A stretch of DNA of 64,000 nt from Taibaiella sp. (GTDB lineage: Bacteria; Bacteroidota; Bacteroidia; Chitinophagales; Chitinophagaceae): NCBI GenBank assembly GCA_019739295.1, contig JAHHDV010000022.1, positions 1-64,000 of the forward strand. The letters are read 5' to 3'. Positions within the stretch are counted from its first letter, which is position 1, and each line of letters starts with the position of its first letter. A program made the position numbers and the translations under genes. The notes beneath the pieces are model-generated. The model saw only the letters and a list, made by a program, of their open reading frames with translations. It had not been told where the DNA came from and did not search any database. Positions 49,448-59,782 of the stretch are shown piece after piece.

Positions 49448-49912
49448 AAGCAAATCTAAATCAGCCGGGGTACCTACCATATTCATATTCAAATTGAAAA
49501 TGATGTTCAGACTGCACAGCGGACCATCTTTATTTTCAAGGACAGCCTCATTGATCCGGGGTCCGGCCTGGCTGCGGAGCTATTTCAACAACTGAACAAA
49601 AAGACGGGATGGTGAAAAAAATCTTACGGATCAAGGCTAAAACTTACCTGCAATCACAAAAAAAAGCTGTTGGAAAAAATAGCTAACCAATACGGGATGA
49701 CCTGTATCATTCCCGGCGGGGAATCGGACAATTATGTAGATTTTTTTCTACAACGATGGATTTTATGGGCAGAATGTCCCTCCGGGAAGACCAGACTTTG
49801 GGTGATTTTTTGAGTTTTCAGAATGATATTCAAGATCATTTGGAGCTTCAATCCTTATCTATGAATACCGAAGACCTTTCGGCAGCCTCTTTAGTAGGTC
49901 AATTTCCGTGAA
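49448..49912 (+). pseudogene. Heavily frameshifted middle of the same gene
   Basis: Protein-like stretches appear in turn in all three frames: LTDKEEQEGFYIHSSYKDQ, YHIHIQIENDVQTAQRTIF, KKLLEKIANQYGMTCIIPGG and DFFYNDGFYGQNVPPGRPDFG. At least five single-base slips are needed in about 550 bases, nearly all at homopolymers, including the CC at 49906-49907. The gene is either decayed or badly sequenced here. Confidence 0.6.
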
Positions 49913-50314
49913 TTGGCCGGGAATGATGATGATGAAAAGATATTGACCGGGAATATCAGGCTGTCCTCATTTATGAATAGCGATTACGATGAGTATTCGC
50001 AAATGGATAACCAGGTATATGAAGTTCAGGGAGATCTCTCCCTTCCTGTTTGGGGCATTCCTGTCCGGGTAAGTGGATTTTATACTTCCCAGGATAAGAA
50101 CAGGATGGCAAAGTCAGGATATTTCAATATAAAATATGACCACGATAAAGCAAAGGAAAAGACCGCGAAAATGATTCAGGGATTCAGGGAGGCTTTCCAG
50201 CAGAACAAAGACCGGGTATCCAATTACCGGATGACTTATGATGGCTACATCGGGAATATGGAAAGTGAAAAAAAAACAGAATGGCACAGCAGTTGGGGAA
50301 GGAGATGGGGCTAA
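49913..50314 (+). pseudogene. Same broken gene, third piece
   Basis: Coherent beta-strand sequence (VYEVQGDLSLPVWGIPVRVSGFYTSQ), then a charged helical region beginning MQGF-like (KMIQGFREAFQQNKDRV). It is continuous with the previous piece if one C is dropped at 49906-49907, and with the next piece after a slip in the A9 run near 50268-50276. Confidence 0.6.
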
Positions 50315-51087
50315 ATGGTATGCAATCCTGGACATCAGGCAGGGAACTGCCGGATAAAGACTTTTTAAAGGAGCAACTGACCGAATATGTATTAAAAGAG
50401 TATCCACACCTGCCTGCAGATTCTTTACAGAATCTGGTCGAAACCAGGTATCAACAGGCTTTGGTGTATTATGAGAAGCTGGAAGAACTGAATCGCCTGG
50501 TTGAAAAGTACCGGAACCTGAAGCAGCAATTAACCGAAAAATTGCTGCTGGACAGCTTGCAGGTTTATGAGCAAATCCGGGACCTGGAAGATGTCGAACA
50601 GCTTACCAATAAAGATATGATCCGAAAAGCTTCTGATCTGTTCCCCGATGGAAAGGCCAAATCATTCTTATCGGGATTGACCAATCTTGAGGCGGGTATA
50701 TTCTCAAAATATGTTTCTAAATATTCACTGGCCGGCCAGCAGATCAAAGGGCTGGATATCGGTTATGATGTGAAATATGCGGTTGTAGGGCTTACATATG
50801 GCAGGGCAGAATATATAGACAGGAACGGGGTAGTGGAAGGATATAAGACCATATCAGCGAGGTCCCAGTTCAAGCCGGTATGGGATCAGCAGGTATCATT
50901 GGAGTATACCCTGATTACAGCAGAGAAGGATATACTCCGGGATGAAAGATTCCAACACCTGGATATCACTACTATACCCGGATTCCTGAATCCCGTCAAT
51001 ATTTTTTTCACTCCGCCATACCGGGAGCATTGCCGGCTTTATCAGCCTGAACGTGGATGCGGCCTTTTCCCAGGAGCACAAACTTGA
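50281..51087 (+). pseudogene. Same broken gene, fourth piece
   Basis: This piece has a long helical, Leu/Glu-rich region (coiled-coil-like, about residues 40-115 of this piece) and then beta strands such as IDRNGVVEGYKTISARSQFKP. The frame is lost near 51015, where YREHCRLYQ in this frame should read HTGSIAGFISLNVD in the next. Confidence 0.65.
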
Positions 51088-51985
51088 AAATAATGAACCT
51101 ATTGCGCACATCAGCTTCCAGGATCAGGCCGCTGTTTCCGCAGACCTGATAGCTGCTGTACCGGGTACGGAATACCTGGTCAGCCTGAATTATGAAAGGG
51201 TAGGTAAGGGGTTCAAGAACAACTCCCTGCCGGTAAGTTTTTCAGGTATAGAGAGAATGTCGGCAAGAGTTGACGGGACGCTCTTCAGGTCTTCTGTTTT
51301 ATTTGGAGCAGAATATGCATACCTTGTTCAGAACAGTATGTACACAAGCGGCAACCAGGCCAAATGGGGATTTAACCTGAAGACCAACTGGAAGAGATGG
51401 CCGAATGTATCCTTCAGCTATAAGCCGTTTACATCTGTACGCAGCCCTTATGATACGTTCAACATTCCGCAGAAGGAAATGATAGGGAACCTGTTGAGCG
51501 GGAAGATCAATTATCAATATAAAGGAAGGAACCGGGATATATTCCGGGCTACACTGATGCTGAACCAGAGCACGAGCCTGATGGACAGTATCCGGTTCCA
51601 AAGCAGCATGCTGCAGGTGAATTTTTCTTATATCCATCCGGTCTATTCCTTGATGGTAGCTTTCGGTGCAAATAATATGGAATCTGATTACTATGAGTCG
51701 GCACATCCTATTTATAACCAAAACCAGTTTGTGCTCCTGCAAGGCAATTATAAGATCACAGAAGGTTTATCTGTCAGTATGGGTGGTGATGTAGCGAAAA
51801 GTAAGATCGGAATATCCAAGTATGGATTCAATGCTGCATCGTCCTATACTTTTGAAAAGATACCCCTCAGCATAAGGTTGTCGGGAAGGTACAGTTCATT
51901 TATCCTGGAAGAATTTTCTCCCTGGAAGAAGATATACAGCGCCGGGCTGGATGTTTCCTACCGGTTATTTACAAAATTGGATTAA
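51053..51985 (+). pseudogene. Same broken gene, C-terminal barrel-like piece
   Basis: 310 codons of alternating amphipathic strands ending in a DVSYRLFTKL-type C-terminus, typical of outer-membrane beta-barrels: YLVSLNYERVG, SVLFGAEYAYL, VSFSYKPF, VFSYIHPVYSLMVAFGAN-like strands and YKITEGLSVSMGGDV. Restored, the full gene would encode roughly 960 aa. No named family is recognised. It ends 2 bases before the next gene. Confidence 0.7.
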
Positions 51986-51987
51986 TT

Positions 51988-53115
51988 ATGAAAAAACTAT
52001 TAAGACTTTACCTGATCTCTATTTCGGTAATCGTTACCAGTATGAGCTCCTTCCGGGGCCTGGCACAGCATGAGATGATTGTGGATCTATCCATGATAGA
52101 CGGGGTGGAGATCACTCCTGATAATATCTTCAGGTTTAATGTGGTCTCCACATACGACCGTACGGTGACTGCTGAAGTTAAGGGAAGAATAGTCTACAGG
52201 CAATCCATGATCACATTAGAGTATAAGTTCATTTATAATATAATGCCGGGACTCAATACCATTGATGCCGGTACGATCCTTCCCCAATATACTTTCTCAA
52301 GTACATCCTTAAGAGAGCTATTCCAGACTTATAGGAAATTACCGCAGGGCCTGTTCGAATATTGTGTCCATGTGATGCCTGATGTGCACAATACAGAGAT
52401 AGAGCAACTGGTGTTCAGCCAATGCCTGTACCAGAAATCCGAAGACTTGTTTTTTATCACGCTGGTGGATCCGGAAAATGATGCAAAGATCTACGAATAT
52501 AATCCCATGCTGACCTGGATGGTCAACTATCCTTTTGCCCAGGAATTGAAGTACAAGATCAGGCTGGCAGAAGTAAAGAAAGGACAGAATCCCGTAGCCG
52601 CCATGACCAGGAACAATCCTATTTATGAAGAAGGCAACTTATTCAATACGGGCCAGATGTACCCCGTTTATGCAAGACCCCTGGTCAAGGATCAGAAATA
52701 TGTCTGGACCGTAGATGCTTATTACAAAGACCTGCTTTTAGGTGGTGCGGAACCATTCACATTTACTATTGTAGAAGACAGTGTCTCCGAAAGTATACCG
52801 GCAGAAGTTTCCTACTATGATTTTTCGGTAAAAAAGAACGAGGCACGGATTTTTGCGATCGACACCCTGAAGTTAAAGTACAGTTGCCGGTATCCTGCAG
52901 ACAGCCTGGTATTGGATTTTTATGATAAATCGGGTGACCAGGTTGCCAACACATCATTAGGGCTCAGTAGCAGGGAAGGTCTGAATTATTATGACCTGGA
53001 CTTGATTCATACCCGGAAGTTCAGGCATAAGGGACATTATTATGTGGTGATCAAAACAAACAGAGGTCTTGAATACAGGGTGCCCTTCACTTTTATTGAT
53101 AATGAAAAACGCTAA
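51988..53115 (+). CDS. Secreted protein of unknown function (375 aa)
   Basis: A signal peptide covers about residues 1-27 (ending FRGLAQ). The rest is beta-rich with two probable Ig/FnIII-like domains: one with the MITLEYKFIYNIMPGLN region, the other with PMLTWMVNYPFAQELKYKIRLAEV, where the 'TW' strand pattern resembles fibronectin type III modules. The frame is intact. It starts 2 bases after the barrel-like gene and overlaps or abuts the next, so it belongs to the same operon. The function is probably structural or in surface assembly, as an inference from position only. Confidence 0.75.
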   Translation: MKKLLRLYLISISVIVTSMSSFRGLAQHEMIVDLSMIDGVEITPDNIFRFNVVSTYDRTVTAEVKGRIVYRQSMITLEYKFIYNIMPGLNTIDAGTILPQYTFSSTSLRELFQTYRKLPQGLFEYCVHVMPDVHNTEIEQLVFSQCLYQKSEDLFFITLVDPENDAKIYEYNPMLTWMVNYPFAQELKYKIRLAEVKKGQNPVAAMTRNNPIYEEGNLFNTGQMYPVYARPLVKDQKYVWTVDAYYKDLLLGGAEPFTFTIVEDSVSESIPAEVSYYDFSVKKNEARIFAIDTLKLKYSCRYPADSLVLDFYDKSGDQVANTSLGLSSREGLNYYDLDLIHTRKFRHKGHYYVVIKTNRGLEYRVPFTFIDNEKR

Positions 53116-53146
53116 TATCCTGAGCTTTCAGGCCGAATTTAATTTT

Positions 53147-53722
53147 ATGAACAGAGCTGTGATCATCATAATCGGGTCGTTCCTGCTTTTCTGCGCTTGC
53201 CGCGGAGAGGCAAAGAATGAGGTCATTAAGGAGGTGAAGTCCAAAGGACTGAACCAGACGATCATAGCCGGGGATATCAGGTACGAGATCATGTACCGCT
53301 CAGCAGCTTCTATGGCAGCGATCGGCTCCATTGAAGATCCCGGTGGAGCAATCAATGATCAGCGATACCGCGAACATTTCAAGCAGCAGGAAGACTACCA
53401 GTATATTATCATCAGGCAGCGTGTCCATCATAAAAATGTCAATGTGCTGAAATACCGGGCTGAGAACCACCAGGTGTATGAAGGCAGGGTGTATTATTAC
53501 AATACGGATATCATCCGGGATATCCGGCTATTCTGTGAAGGTGCGCAGCTGGCTCCGGTCGCTTCCCAATACGAGAATAATATGGATATCATTCCTTACA
53601 ACACGCTGATTTTTGCTTTTGAGAAATGCCCGTCCCGGGGGAAGAGCCTGAAGGTCGAATTCGATGATATTCCTTTGGGTAATAAAAATATCACTGCTGA
53701 GTTTAATTTGAATGAAATATAA
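53147..53722 (+). CDS. Putative lipoprotein of unknown function
   Basis: About 191 aa from the ATG at 53147. IIIIGSFLLFCAC|R gives a hydrophobic stretch followed by a Cys that can act as lipobox cysteine. Earlier ATG codons (53102 or 53069) overlap the previous gene and would add an unlikely leader. The mature part is mixed alpha/beta with no motif that I recognise. It ends in ...NITAEFNLNEI, overlapping the first possible start of the 2021-aa gene by 11 bases. Confidence 0.7.
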   Translation: MNRAVIIIIGSFLLFCACRGEAKNEVIKEVKSKGLNQTIIAGDIRYEIMYRSAASMAAIGSIEDPGGAINDQRYREHFKQQEDYQYIIIRQRVHHKNVNVLKYRAENHQVYEGRVYYYNTDIIRDIRLFCEGAQLAPVASQYENNMDIIPYNTLIFAFEKCPSRGKSLKVEFDDIPLGNKNITAEFNLNEI

Positions 53723-56700
53723 ATTGGTAAATATGAAAATAAATCGGTTAAGGATCACAAGGAATGTAGCCAGGTTACTCATTTTGGTCTTTATGGTTGA
53801 ACTGATTGTCCCCGTTGCTGAGGGCTGGGCGCTTACAAGCGGTCCTTCCCAACCCGAGGTACAGAGTTTCGAGCCCATCGGCACGACAGATATGGTGGAT
53901 ATGTTCACGGGGGATTTTACATATAATATCCCTTTGCTGGATGTAGAAGGCTACCCGATCAATATCTCCTACCACAGCGGCATCAATATGGATCAGGAGG
54001 CCTCCTGGGTGGGGTTGGGATGGAACATCAACGTAGGGGTGATCAACCGGGGCTTGCGGGGTATCCCGGATGATTTCAATGAAGATACGCTGGTCAAGGA
54101 GTTTTATATGAAAAGAGAAGATGAATACAGGCTGAGCACCGGGATCAAGCTGGAAGTCATGGGCCTGGACGAGATCGGTCCGAAAGTTTCCGGATCCTTA
54201 TTTATGAGCTATAATAACTACAAAGGGTATGGTGTGGGGTACAGTCATGGATTCAGCTACGGGATCCCGGTATTGAATATGGGGAACCTGGGTGTAGGCG
54301 TGACATCGACAGTAAGCTCTATGGACGGAGCATCGGTGGATGTTAGCCTGAGCGCGAGCAAGAGCTTTTCTTCTTCTTCCGGAGATACAAAGTCTTTTGG
54401 CAATATAGGTATTTACGGAGCTACAGGCTTTAATTCCAGAAACGGGGTAAAATCTTTCTCCTATGGATTCAATGCTTCCATCAAGCAAAGGGCCGAACTG
54501 GAGAAGGCAGGATCCCAGCAAACAAGAGAGGTCCAGTTGACCAACTGGGGCGTTGATTTCGGATCTTATATCCCCATAGGGATGCAGCAGTATGTCAACT
54601 CCTCTACCCAGACTTCCAGTGTAGAAGCCTTTACTTTTTCCGGTAGGGTAGGTACGGAATTCTGGGGCATGTATCCCAATTTCAGTGCTTCAATCTCCGT
54701 GAGTAAGCTCACCCATGGCCAGGATGGTTCCCGGCCTTCCACAGGATATCTGTACCTGCAGAACAGCGGCAAGAATTCCATTCAGGATTTCTCCCGAGAG
54801 AACAACGGCACCTATAATGAATCCAAGCAGAACCTTCCCCTTGCGACATTATCCTATGATGTGTATTCCGTCTCAGGACAGGGAACCGGAGGGATGTTCC
54901 GTCCTTTCAGGAATGATATCGGTACTGTATTCGATCCCGAGATAGACAATAAGGAACAGTCAAGTGTGGCTACAGGTATCGAGTTTGCCGCGTACCCTGC
55001 ATACTTTGAGGCTGGTGCGGATATAACCCATACGGATGTCAGGAGCTATTCGGGATCCTGGATCTCACGACTTTTTAAAGGGAGATCTGTTGGCTCTGTG
55101 TATGAAAATGTCTTTTTTAAGCAGGCGGGGGAGATGACTTTTTCCAATGCAAACGGTGTAGAGAAGCTGTCCACCAAGCAGGCTATTTACATCGACAGTA
55201 CCTTTAAATCCTATGGCAAAAGCGGCAATTTGCTGGGTACGATGGAAAGTACCATCGCCTCCTCGAACAGGAATCCAAGGGCCAATACGCTTACATTCCT
55301 CATGAATTACGAAGCGGAAAATCCACAGATCACCTCCAATAATCACAGGGTCAGCTTCCCCAGGAATACCTTTATCAACAATGTAAGCAGTATTGAAAAA
55401 TTAAACAGGTACAATATAGCAAAAAATGATAAAGCCAAGCCTCATCATATCGGTGAAATAACGCAATTGCTGCCCGATGGAAGAACCTACATCTACGGGC
55501 TTCCTGCCAATAACAATATCCAGAGGGAAGCCACCTTCAGCGTGGACGGAGCGGTACCCGGTACCGGGAGCATACCCTTTGAAAAAGGTATCGTTGATTT
55601 CACCCGGAAGACCAATGATAAAGCTGGCAACGGTAAAGGAAAGGATCATTATTACCAGTCCACCATTACTCCGGCGTATGCGCACTCCTTTTTATTGACT
55701 TCTGTACTTTCCCCGGATTATTCCGACATTACGGGAGACGGACCTACCGAGGATGACCTGGGTAGCTATCACAAGTTCAATTATACGCTGGTCGATAAAG
55801 ACTTCAGGTGGGTCACGCCCTATTCGGCCAGTTTCAATAATGCACAGTATTTACCCGCACTCTATTCGGATCTTCAGGACGACAAAGGCTCCTATGTCTG
55901 TGGCTCCAAAGAGCTGTGGTACCTGCATTCCGTCGAATCCAAAAATTATGTGGCCGAATTTTATACCAGCGCTAGAAATGATGCGAAAGGCATCACTCAG
56001 TCTTTGCTGAATACAGCTTCTTCCAAATATGATATCAACTATTCGACGACCAAGTCCTCTGCTTCATTGACCTATAAGCTGGATTCGATCAAGCTGTTCC
56101 GGAAGGATGAACGTTTATTAAAAGGAAGTACGGCAATACCTGTCAAAACGATTATCTTTGAATACGATTATTCCCTGTGCCCCGGCACGCCCAATAGCAC
56201 CTCTTCGGGGAAACTGACCCTGAAGACCCTGAAGTTCAGGTACGGCAATTCCAATAAAAGTATCATCAATCCCTATCAGTTCCAGTACAGCTCGGTCAAC
56301 CCGGCCTACGACCAGTCTGCAAAGGACAGGTGGGGTAACTACAAGCCCAATAAAGTAGCACTGCCTAATTTTGAGTTCCCGTATACGGAGCAGGACAAAA
56401 GCCTGGCAGACAGCTATGCTTCGGCCTGGCAGCTCACCCAGATCAGTCTTCCCTCAGGAGGATTGCTCCAGGTGAACTATGAGAGTGATGATTACGGTTT
56501 TGTCCAGGACAAAGCCGCCATGGGGATGATCCAGGTGACCGGTATCGGGTCCGGCACTGCATATGTACCCCAGGATAAGCTATACAGTAACCTGGTCAAC
56601 CAAAATGATTACCTCTATTTCAAAAGAGATCTCACCAGAGAAGATATGAGTAAATCCGTCCAGGATAATTATCTCCCTCAGGATGATTTACTCTATTTTT

Positions 56701-59700
56701 CCCTGTTCACCGATGTAGCCAACAAGAACCGGTATGAGCCGGTCAAAGGCTATGCCCGTGTCGAATCCATGGGCAAGTGTACGGGCGATACCATGTATGC
56801 GTTCATTAAGCTGAAGCGGGCGGATGCAGGTGACCGGAGTATCAGTTCTGGCCTGAACCCTATCGTTCTGTCCGGCCTGAATTATGGCAAATACTACATG
56901 TCCCATATCATTTACGAAGGTGCCTCTATGGATGGAGAAGCAGGCTTCGACCAGGTCTTAAGGGGGATGATGGAAGCCGTTTCCGAAAAGCTGAACATGT
57001 TCCAGAACCTGAATGACAGGCTGATCTCCAGAAGCATGTGTAAGCATGTCCTGCTGGGTAAGAGCTGGATCAGGCTAAACGTGCCCAATGGATCCAAGCT
57101 GGGCGGAGGCTCCAGGGTGAAAAGCGTAGTGCTTACGGATTCCTGGGCCAGCATGGCCGATGATGGGGAAAACGCCCAATACGGCTTAAAATATGATTAT
57201 ACAACCACCGACCCGGTAAGCGGCAGAACGGGAAGCAGCGGGGTAGCCAGCTACGAGCCTTTCATCGGTAATGATGAAAACCCTTTAAAGAGGCCGATCA
57301 GCTACCTGGCAGAATCAGGAAGCCTCATGCCGGATATCGAATTGTATGATGAAGAGCCCATCGGGGAAAACCTGTACCCCAGTCCCGGGGTAGGGTATAG
57401 CAAGGTGACCGTCTCCAGCATCCATCATGATGCCGGGACCAGCAGGTCTTCCAAGGGTATAGATATCTATGAGTTCTATACGGCCAGGGATTATCCTGTC
57501 AGAACGGATAAAACCCCCATCAGGCAATTGATTAATTTTAAAGACAAAGGACTGTTTTTTAAGGAAGAAGAGCTGGGGTTGTCCCAGGGCTTCTCCATCA
57601 CCTTAAATGACATGCATGGCAAATCCAGGAGCATTACCAATGCTGTAGACAAAGGAACGGGTTTAGAGACCATCACCTATAAAAAGTATAATTATTTCCA
57701 GAATGACAAAGGGGCTTTGAACAACGAGGTCAAGGCGGTAAAACGAACAGGCAGCTATTTTACCCCGGGCTATGCACTGGAGAATGCAGTGCTCGGCCAG
57801 GAATCTGATATCACGATCGATTCCAGGTACCGGGAGATGGCCAATAAGTCTTCCACGATCAAGATCAACGTGAATGTCCTCATGATAGGTGTCTTCCCGT
57901 TGCCCATACCGCTTCTTTACGGTGTCAATAAGTATGAAAACAGGGTCTTCAAGACCATAACAGCGACAAAGATCATCCAGCAGTATGGTATCCTGAAGTC
58001 TGTAGAGACTATAGATCACGGGGCAAAAACTGTGGTGAAAAACGAAGTATTCGATAGCGAGACCGGCGATGTCCTCGTTACCACGGTCAACAATGAATTC
58101 AATGACGAGATCGCATCGGTACAATACCCTGCCTATTGGTTCAATAACAGGATGGGGGGCGCTTATGCCAACATTCATTACGAGGGCACCTTTGACAAGC
58201 TCTATGTGAATGACCAGGGTAAAGCAGTAGTAGATGACCCGGATGAACAGATCAAGCTCAATTTCGGTGATGAACTCTTGCTGGAACTGGATGAAGACGG
58301 TGGAAAAGTGGAACACCGGGTATGGGTGACCAAGTTTGATTACGTGGGCTCATCCGGTAGCGGAACGGGGGTAGGGATGATGATGGCAGGCACCCTGGCC
58401 CTGGTCCTGGAGCCGAGGTTCAAATATACGAATGGTGATCCGGCACAGTCCTGGACGGCTAAGGACAAAATGCACCTGAATGTTCCATTCAAAGTGTACC
58501 GTTCAGGCAGGAGAAATCTCCTGCAGGCAAAAGTAGGGTCGGTGTCGCGGTTGGGGGTTCCTGTCTTTTCCGGCTTTGGTACTTTATTTACCGGGTTCCA
58601 GGATAAAATCCTGGATGCAGGGATCAGTACGTTCAGCGATGCCCGGGAGGGAGCACACAACAACCCGGCGATCATCTGGGCAGCAGGGTATGAATTCAAT
58701 GATATCGTGATGGGGAAAATCGGGTCCTTTTACCCTTCAGCAACATATAGCTACATAGCCAAAAGGGCATACAGCGACAACCATAACAGGCGCGACGGCG
58801 TACTGGCGGATTTTACCCAGCCCTGGATCATCGAAACCCTGAGTAAATATATGGCAGGCAATAGCCTGGACAGATATCTGATCAAGGTCAAGACTCCGGA
58901 AACGACCGGGATGAATAAATGGCTGAAGGGTACTGTGGTGACCAAGTTCGGCAATAACGGTTTCCCGCTGGAGCAGCAGGACGCCATCGGCGTGTATTCA
59001 TCATCGGTCTACGGTCATGAAGATGCGCTCCCGGTAGCCGTGGTGAGTAATGCAAAGTACAAGGATGTGCGCTATTTCAGTTTTGAAGATATTCAGTCTA
59101 TGATGAATGCCAATACGATTTCCTTAAAGCTGAACCGCAACCAGGTCCCCTATAATTATGGAAGCATTGCCGCCGTCAATAATGCGTTCGGCAGGTTGTT
59201 CTCACAACCGGGTTCCAACTTTATCAGTACCCTGCTGCGCACTGATGGGGAAAGCCATTCGGGGAAATACTCCCTGAAATTCCTGAACAGTACGTCTCAG
59301 CTGTACCTGGGCCAGTACCTGACCCCGGGAGACTACATCGTGAGCGCCTGGATCAGGCCTGCTACCTCGACAGATCCGGTAGCTTCCAATTTCTCCATCA
59401 AAAGGTACAATTATAATGCCTCCTCCGGTACCTATACCCTGGCCAGCACAGACCTGGTATTCAAGGTGACGACAGGATCTATAGACGGGTGGTACAAGAT
59501 AGAAGGCCGGTTCCCGGTAACCGTTGCCTCTCAGTTGTTTGAATTGAAAATGCCCATTAATTTCAAAGTCGATGACCTGAGGCTCTTCCCCGCAGATGCG
59601 AATATGAAATCCTTCGCCTTTGATCATAATACGCACAGGCTGATGGCTGAGCTGGATGAGAACAACTTTGCTACCTTCTTCGAGTATGATACCGAAGGCG

Positions 59701-59777
59701 GGCTGATCCGGACCAAGAAAGAATCGGAAAAAGGCATACTTACCATCAACGAAAACAGAAAGTCACTTAAAAAATAA
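53712..59777 (+). CDS. Giant SpvB/RHS-type surface protein (2021 aa)
   Basis: A signal-anchor segment lies at about residues 18-38. The start could also be the ATG at 53733. The N-terminal region (SFEPIGTTDMVDMFTGDFTYNIPLLDVEGYP, then YHSGINMDQEASWVGLGWNINVG) is the conserved opening of large Bacteroidota RHS-associated proteins and resembles the SpvB/TcaC N-terminal domain. Middle parts include YD-like strands. Residues about 1840-1970 look like a carbohydrate-binding jelly roll (YLTPGDYIVSAWIRP ... WYKIEGRFPV). The end is RHS-like: HRLMAELDENNFATFFEYDTEGG. It is fully open over 6 kb, in contrast to its broken neighbours. It probably works with the RHS gene downstream. Confidence 0.8.
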   Translation: MKYKLVNMKINRLRITRNVARLLILVFMVELIVPVAEGWALTSGPSQPEVQSFEPIGTTDMVDMFTGDFTYNIPLLDVEGYPINISYHSGINMDQEASWVGLGWNINVGVINRGLRGIPDDFNEDTLVKEFYMKREDEYRLSTGIKLEVMGLDEIGPKVSGSLFMSYNNYKGYGVGYSHGFSYGIPVLNMGNLGVGVTSTVSSMDGASVDVSLSASKSFSSSSGDTKSFGNIGIYGATGFNSRNGVKSFSYGFNASIKQRAELEKAGSQQTREVQLTNWGVDFGSYIPIGMQQYVNSSTQTSSVEAFTFSGRVGTEFWGMYPNFSASISVSKLTHGQDGSRPSTGYLYLQNSGKNSIQDFSRENNGTYNESKQNLPLATLSYDVYSVSGQGTGGMFRPFRNDIGTVFDPEIDNKEQSSVATGIEFAAYPAYFEAGADITHTDVRSYSGSWISRLFKGRSVGSVYENVFFKQAGEMTFSNANGVEKLSTKQAIYIDSTFKSYGKSGNLLGTMESTIASSNRNPRANTLTFLMNYEAENPQITSNNHRVSFPRNTFINNVSSIEKLNRYNIAKNDKAKPHHIGEITQLLPDGRTYIYGLPANNNIQREATFSVDGAVPGTGSIPFEKGIVDFTRKTNDKAGNGKGKDHYYQSTITPAYAHSFLLTSVLSPDYSDITGDGPTEDDLGSYHKFNYTLVDKDFRWVTPYSASFNNAQYLPALYSDLQDDKGSYVCGSKELWYLHSVESKNYVAEFYTSARNDAKGITQSLLNTASSKYDINYSTTKSSASLTYKLDSIKLFRKDERLLKGSTAIPVKTIIFEYDYSLCPGTPNSTSSGKLTLKTLKFRYGNSNKSIINPYQFQYSSVNPAYDQSAKDRWGNYKPNKVALPNFEFPYTEQDKSLADSYASAWQLTQISLPSGGLLQVNYESDDYGFVQDKAAMGMIQVTGIGSGTAYVPQDKLYSNLVNQNDYLYFKRDLTREDMSKSVQDNYLPQDDLLYFSLFTDVANKNRYEPVKGYARVESMGKCTGDTMYAFIKLKRADAGDRSISSGLNPIVLSGLNYGKYYMSHIIYEGASMDGEAGFDQVLRGMMEAVSEKLNMFQNLNDRLISRSMCKHVLLGKSWIRLNVPNGSKLGGGSRVKSVVLTDSWASMADDGENAQYGLKYDYTTTDPVSGRTGSSGVASYEPFIGNDENPLKRPISYLAESGSLMPDIELYDEEPIGENLYPSPGVGYSKVTVSSIHHDAGTSRSSKGIDIYEFYTARDYPVRTDKTPIRQLINFKDKGLFFKEEELGLSQGFSITLNDMHGKSRSITNAVDKGTGLETITYKKYNYFQNDKGALNNEVKAVKRTGSYFTPGYALENAVLGQESDITIDSRYREMANKSSTIKINVNVLMIGVFPLPIPLLYGVNKYENRVFKTITATKIIQQYGILKSVETIDHGAKTVVKNEVFDSETGDVLVTTVNNEFNDEIASVQYPAYWFNNRMGGAYANIHYEGTFDKLYVNDQGKAVVDDPDEQIKLNFGDELLLELDEDGGKVEHRVWVTKFDYVGSSGSGTGVGMMMAGTLALVLEPRFKYTNGDPAQSWTAKDKMHLNVPFKVYRSGRRNLLQAKVGSVSRLGVPVFSGFGTLFTGFQDKILDAGISTFSDAREGAHNNPAIIWAAGYEFNDIVMGKIGSFYPSATYSYIAKRAYSDNHNRRDGVLADFTQPWIIETLSKYMAGNSLDRYLIKVKTPETTGMNKWLKGTVVTKFGNNGFPLEQQDAIGVYSSSVYGHEDALPVAVVSNAKYKDVRYFSFEDIQSMMNANTISLKLNRNQVPYNYGSIAAVNNAFGRLFSQPGSNFISTLLRTDGESHSGKYSLKFLNSTSQLYLGQYLTPGDYIVSAWIRPATSTDPVASNFSIKRYNYNASSGTYTLASTDLVFKVTTGSIDGWYKIEGRFPVTVASQLFELKMPINFKVDDLRLFPADANMKSFAFDHNTHRLMAELDENNFATFFEYDTEGGLIRTKKESEKGILTINENRKSLKK

Positions 59778-59782
59778 CCCTT

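Noticed and set aside
57663..58316. 217-codon minus-strand frame inside the 2021-aa gene
   Set aside because: Shadow of the intact giant gene; no start context or family resemblance.
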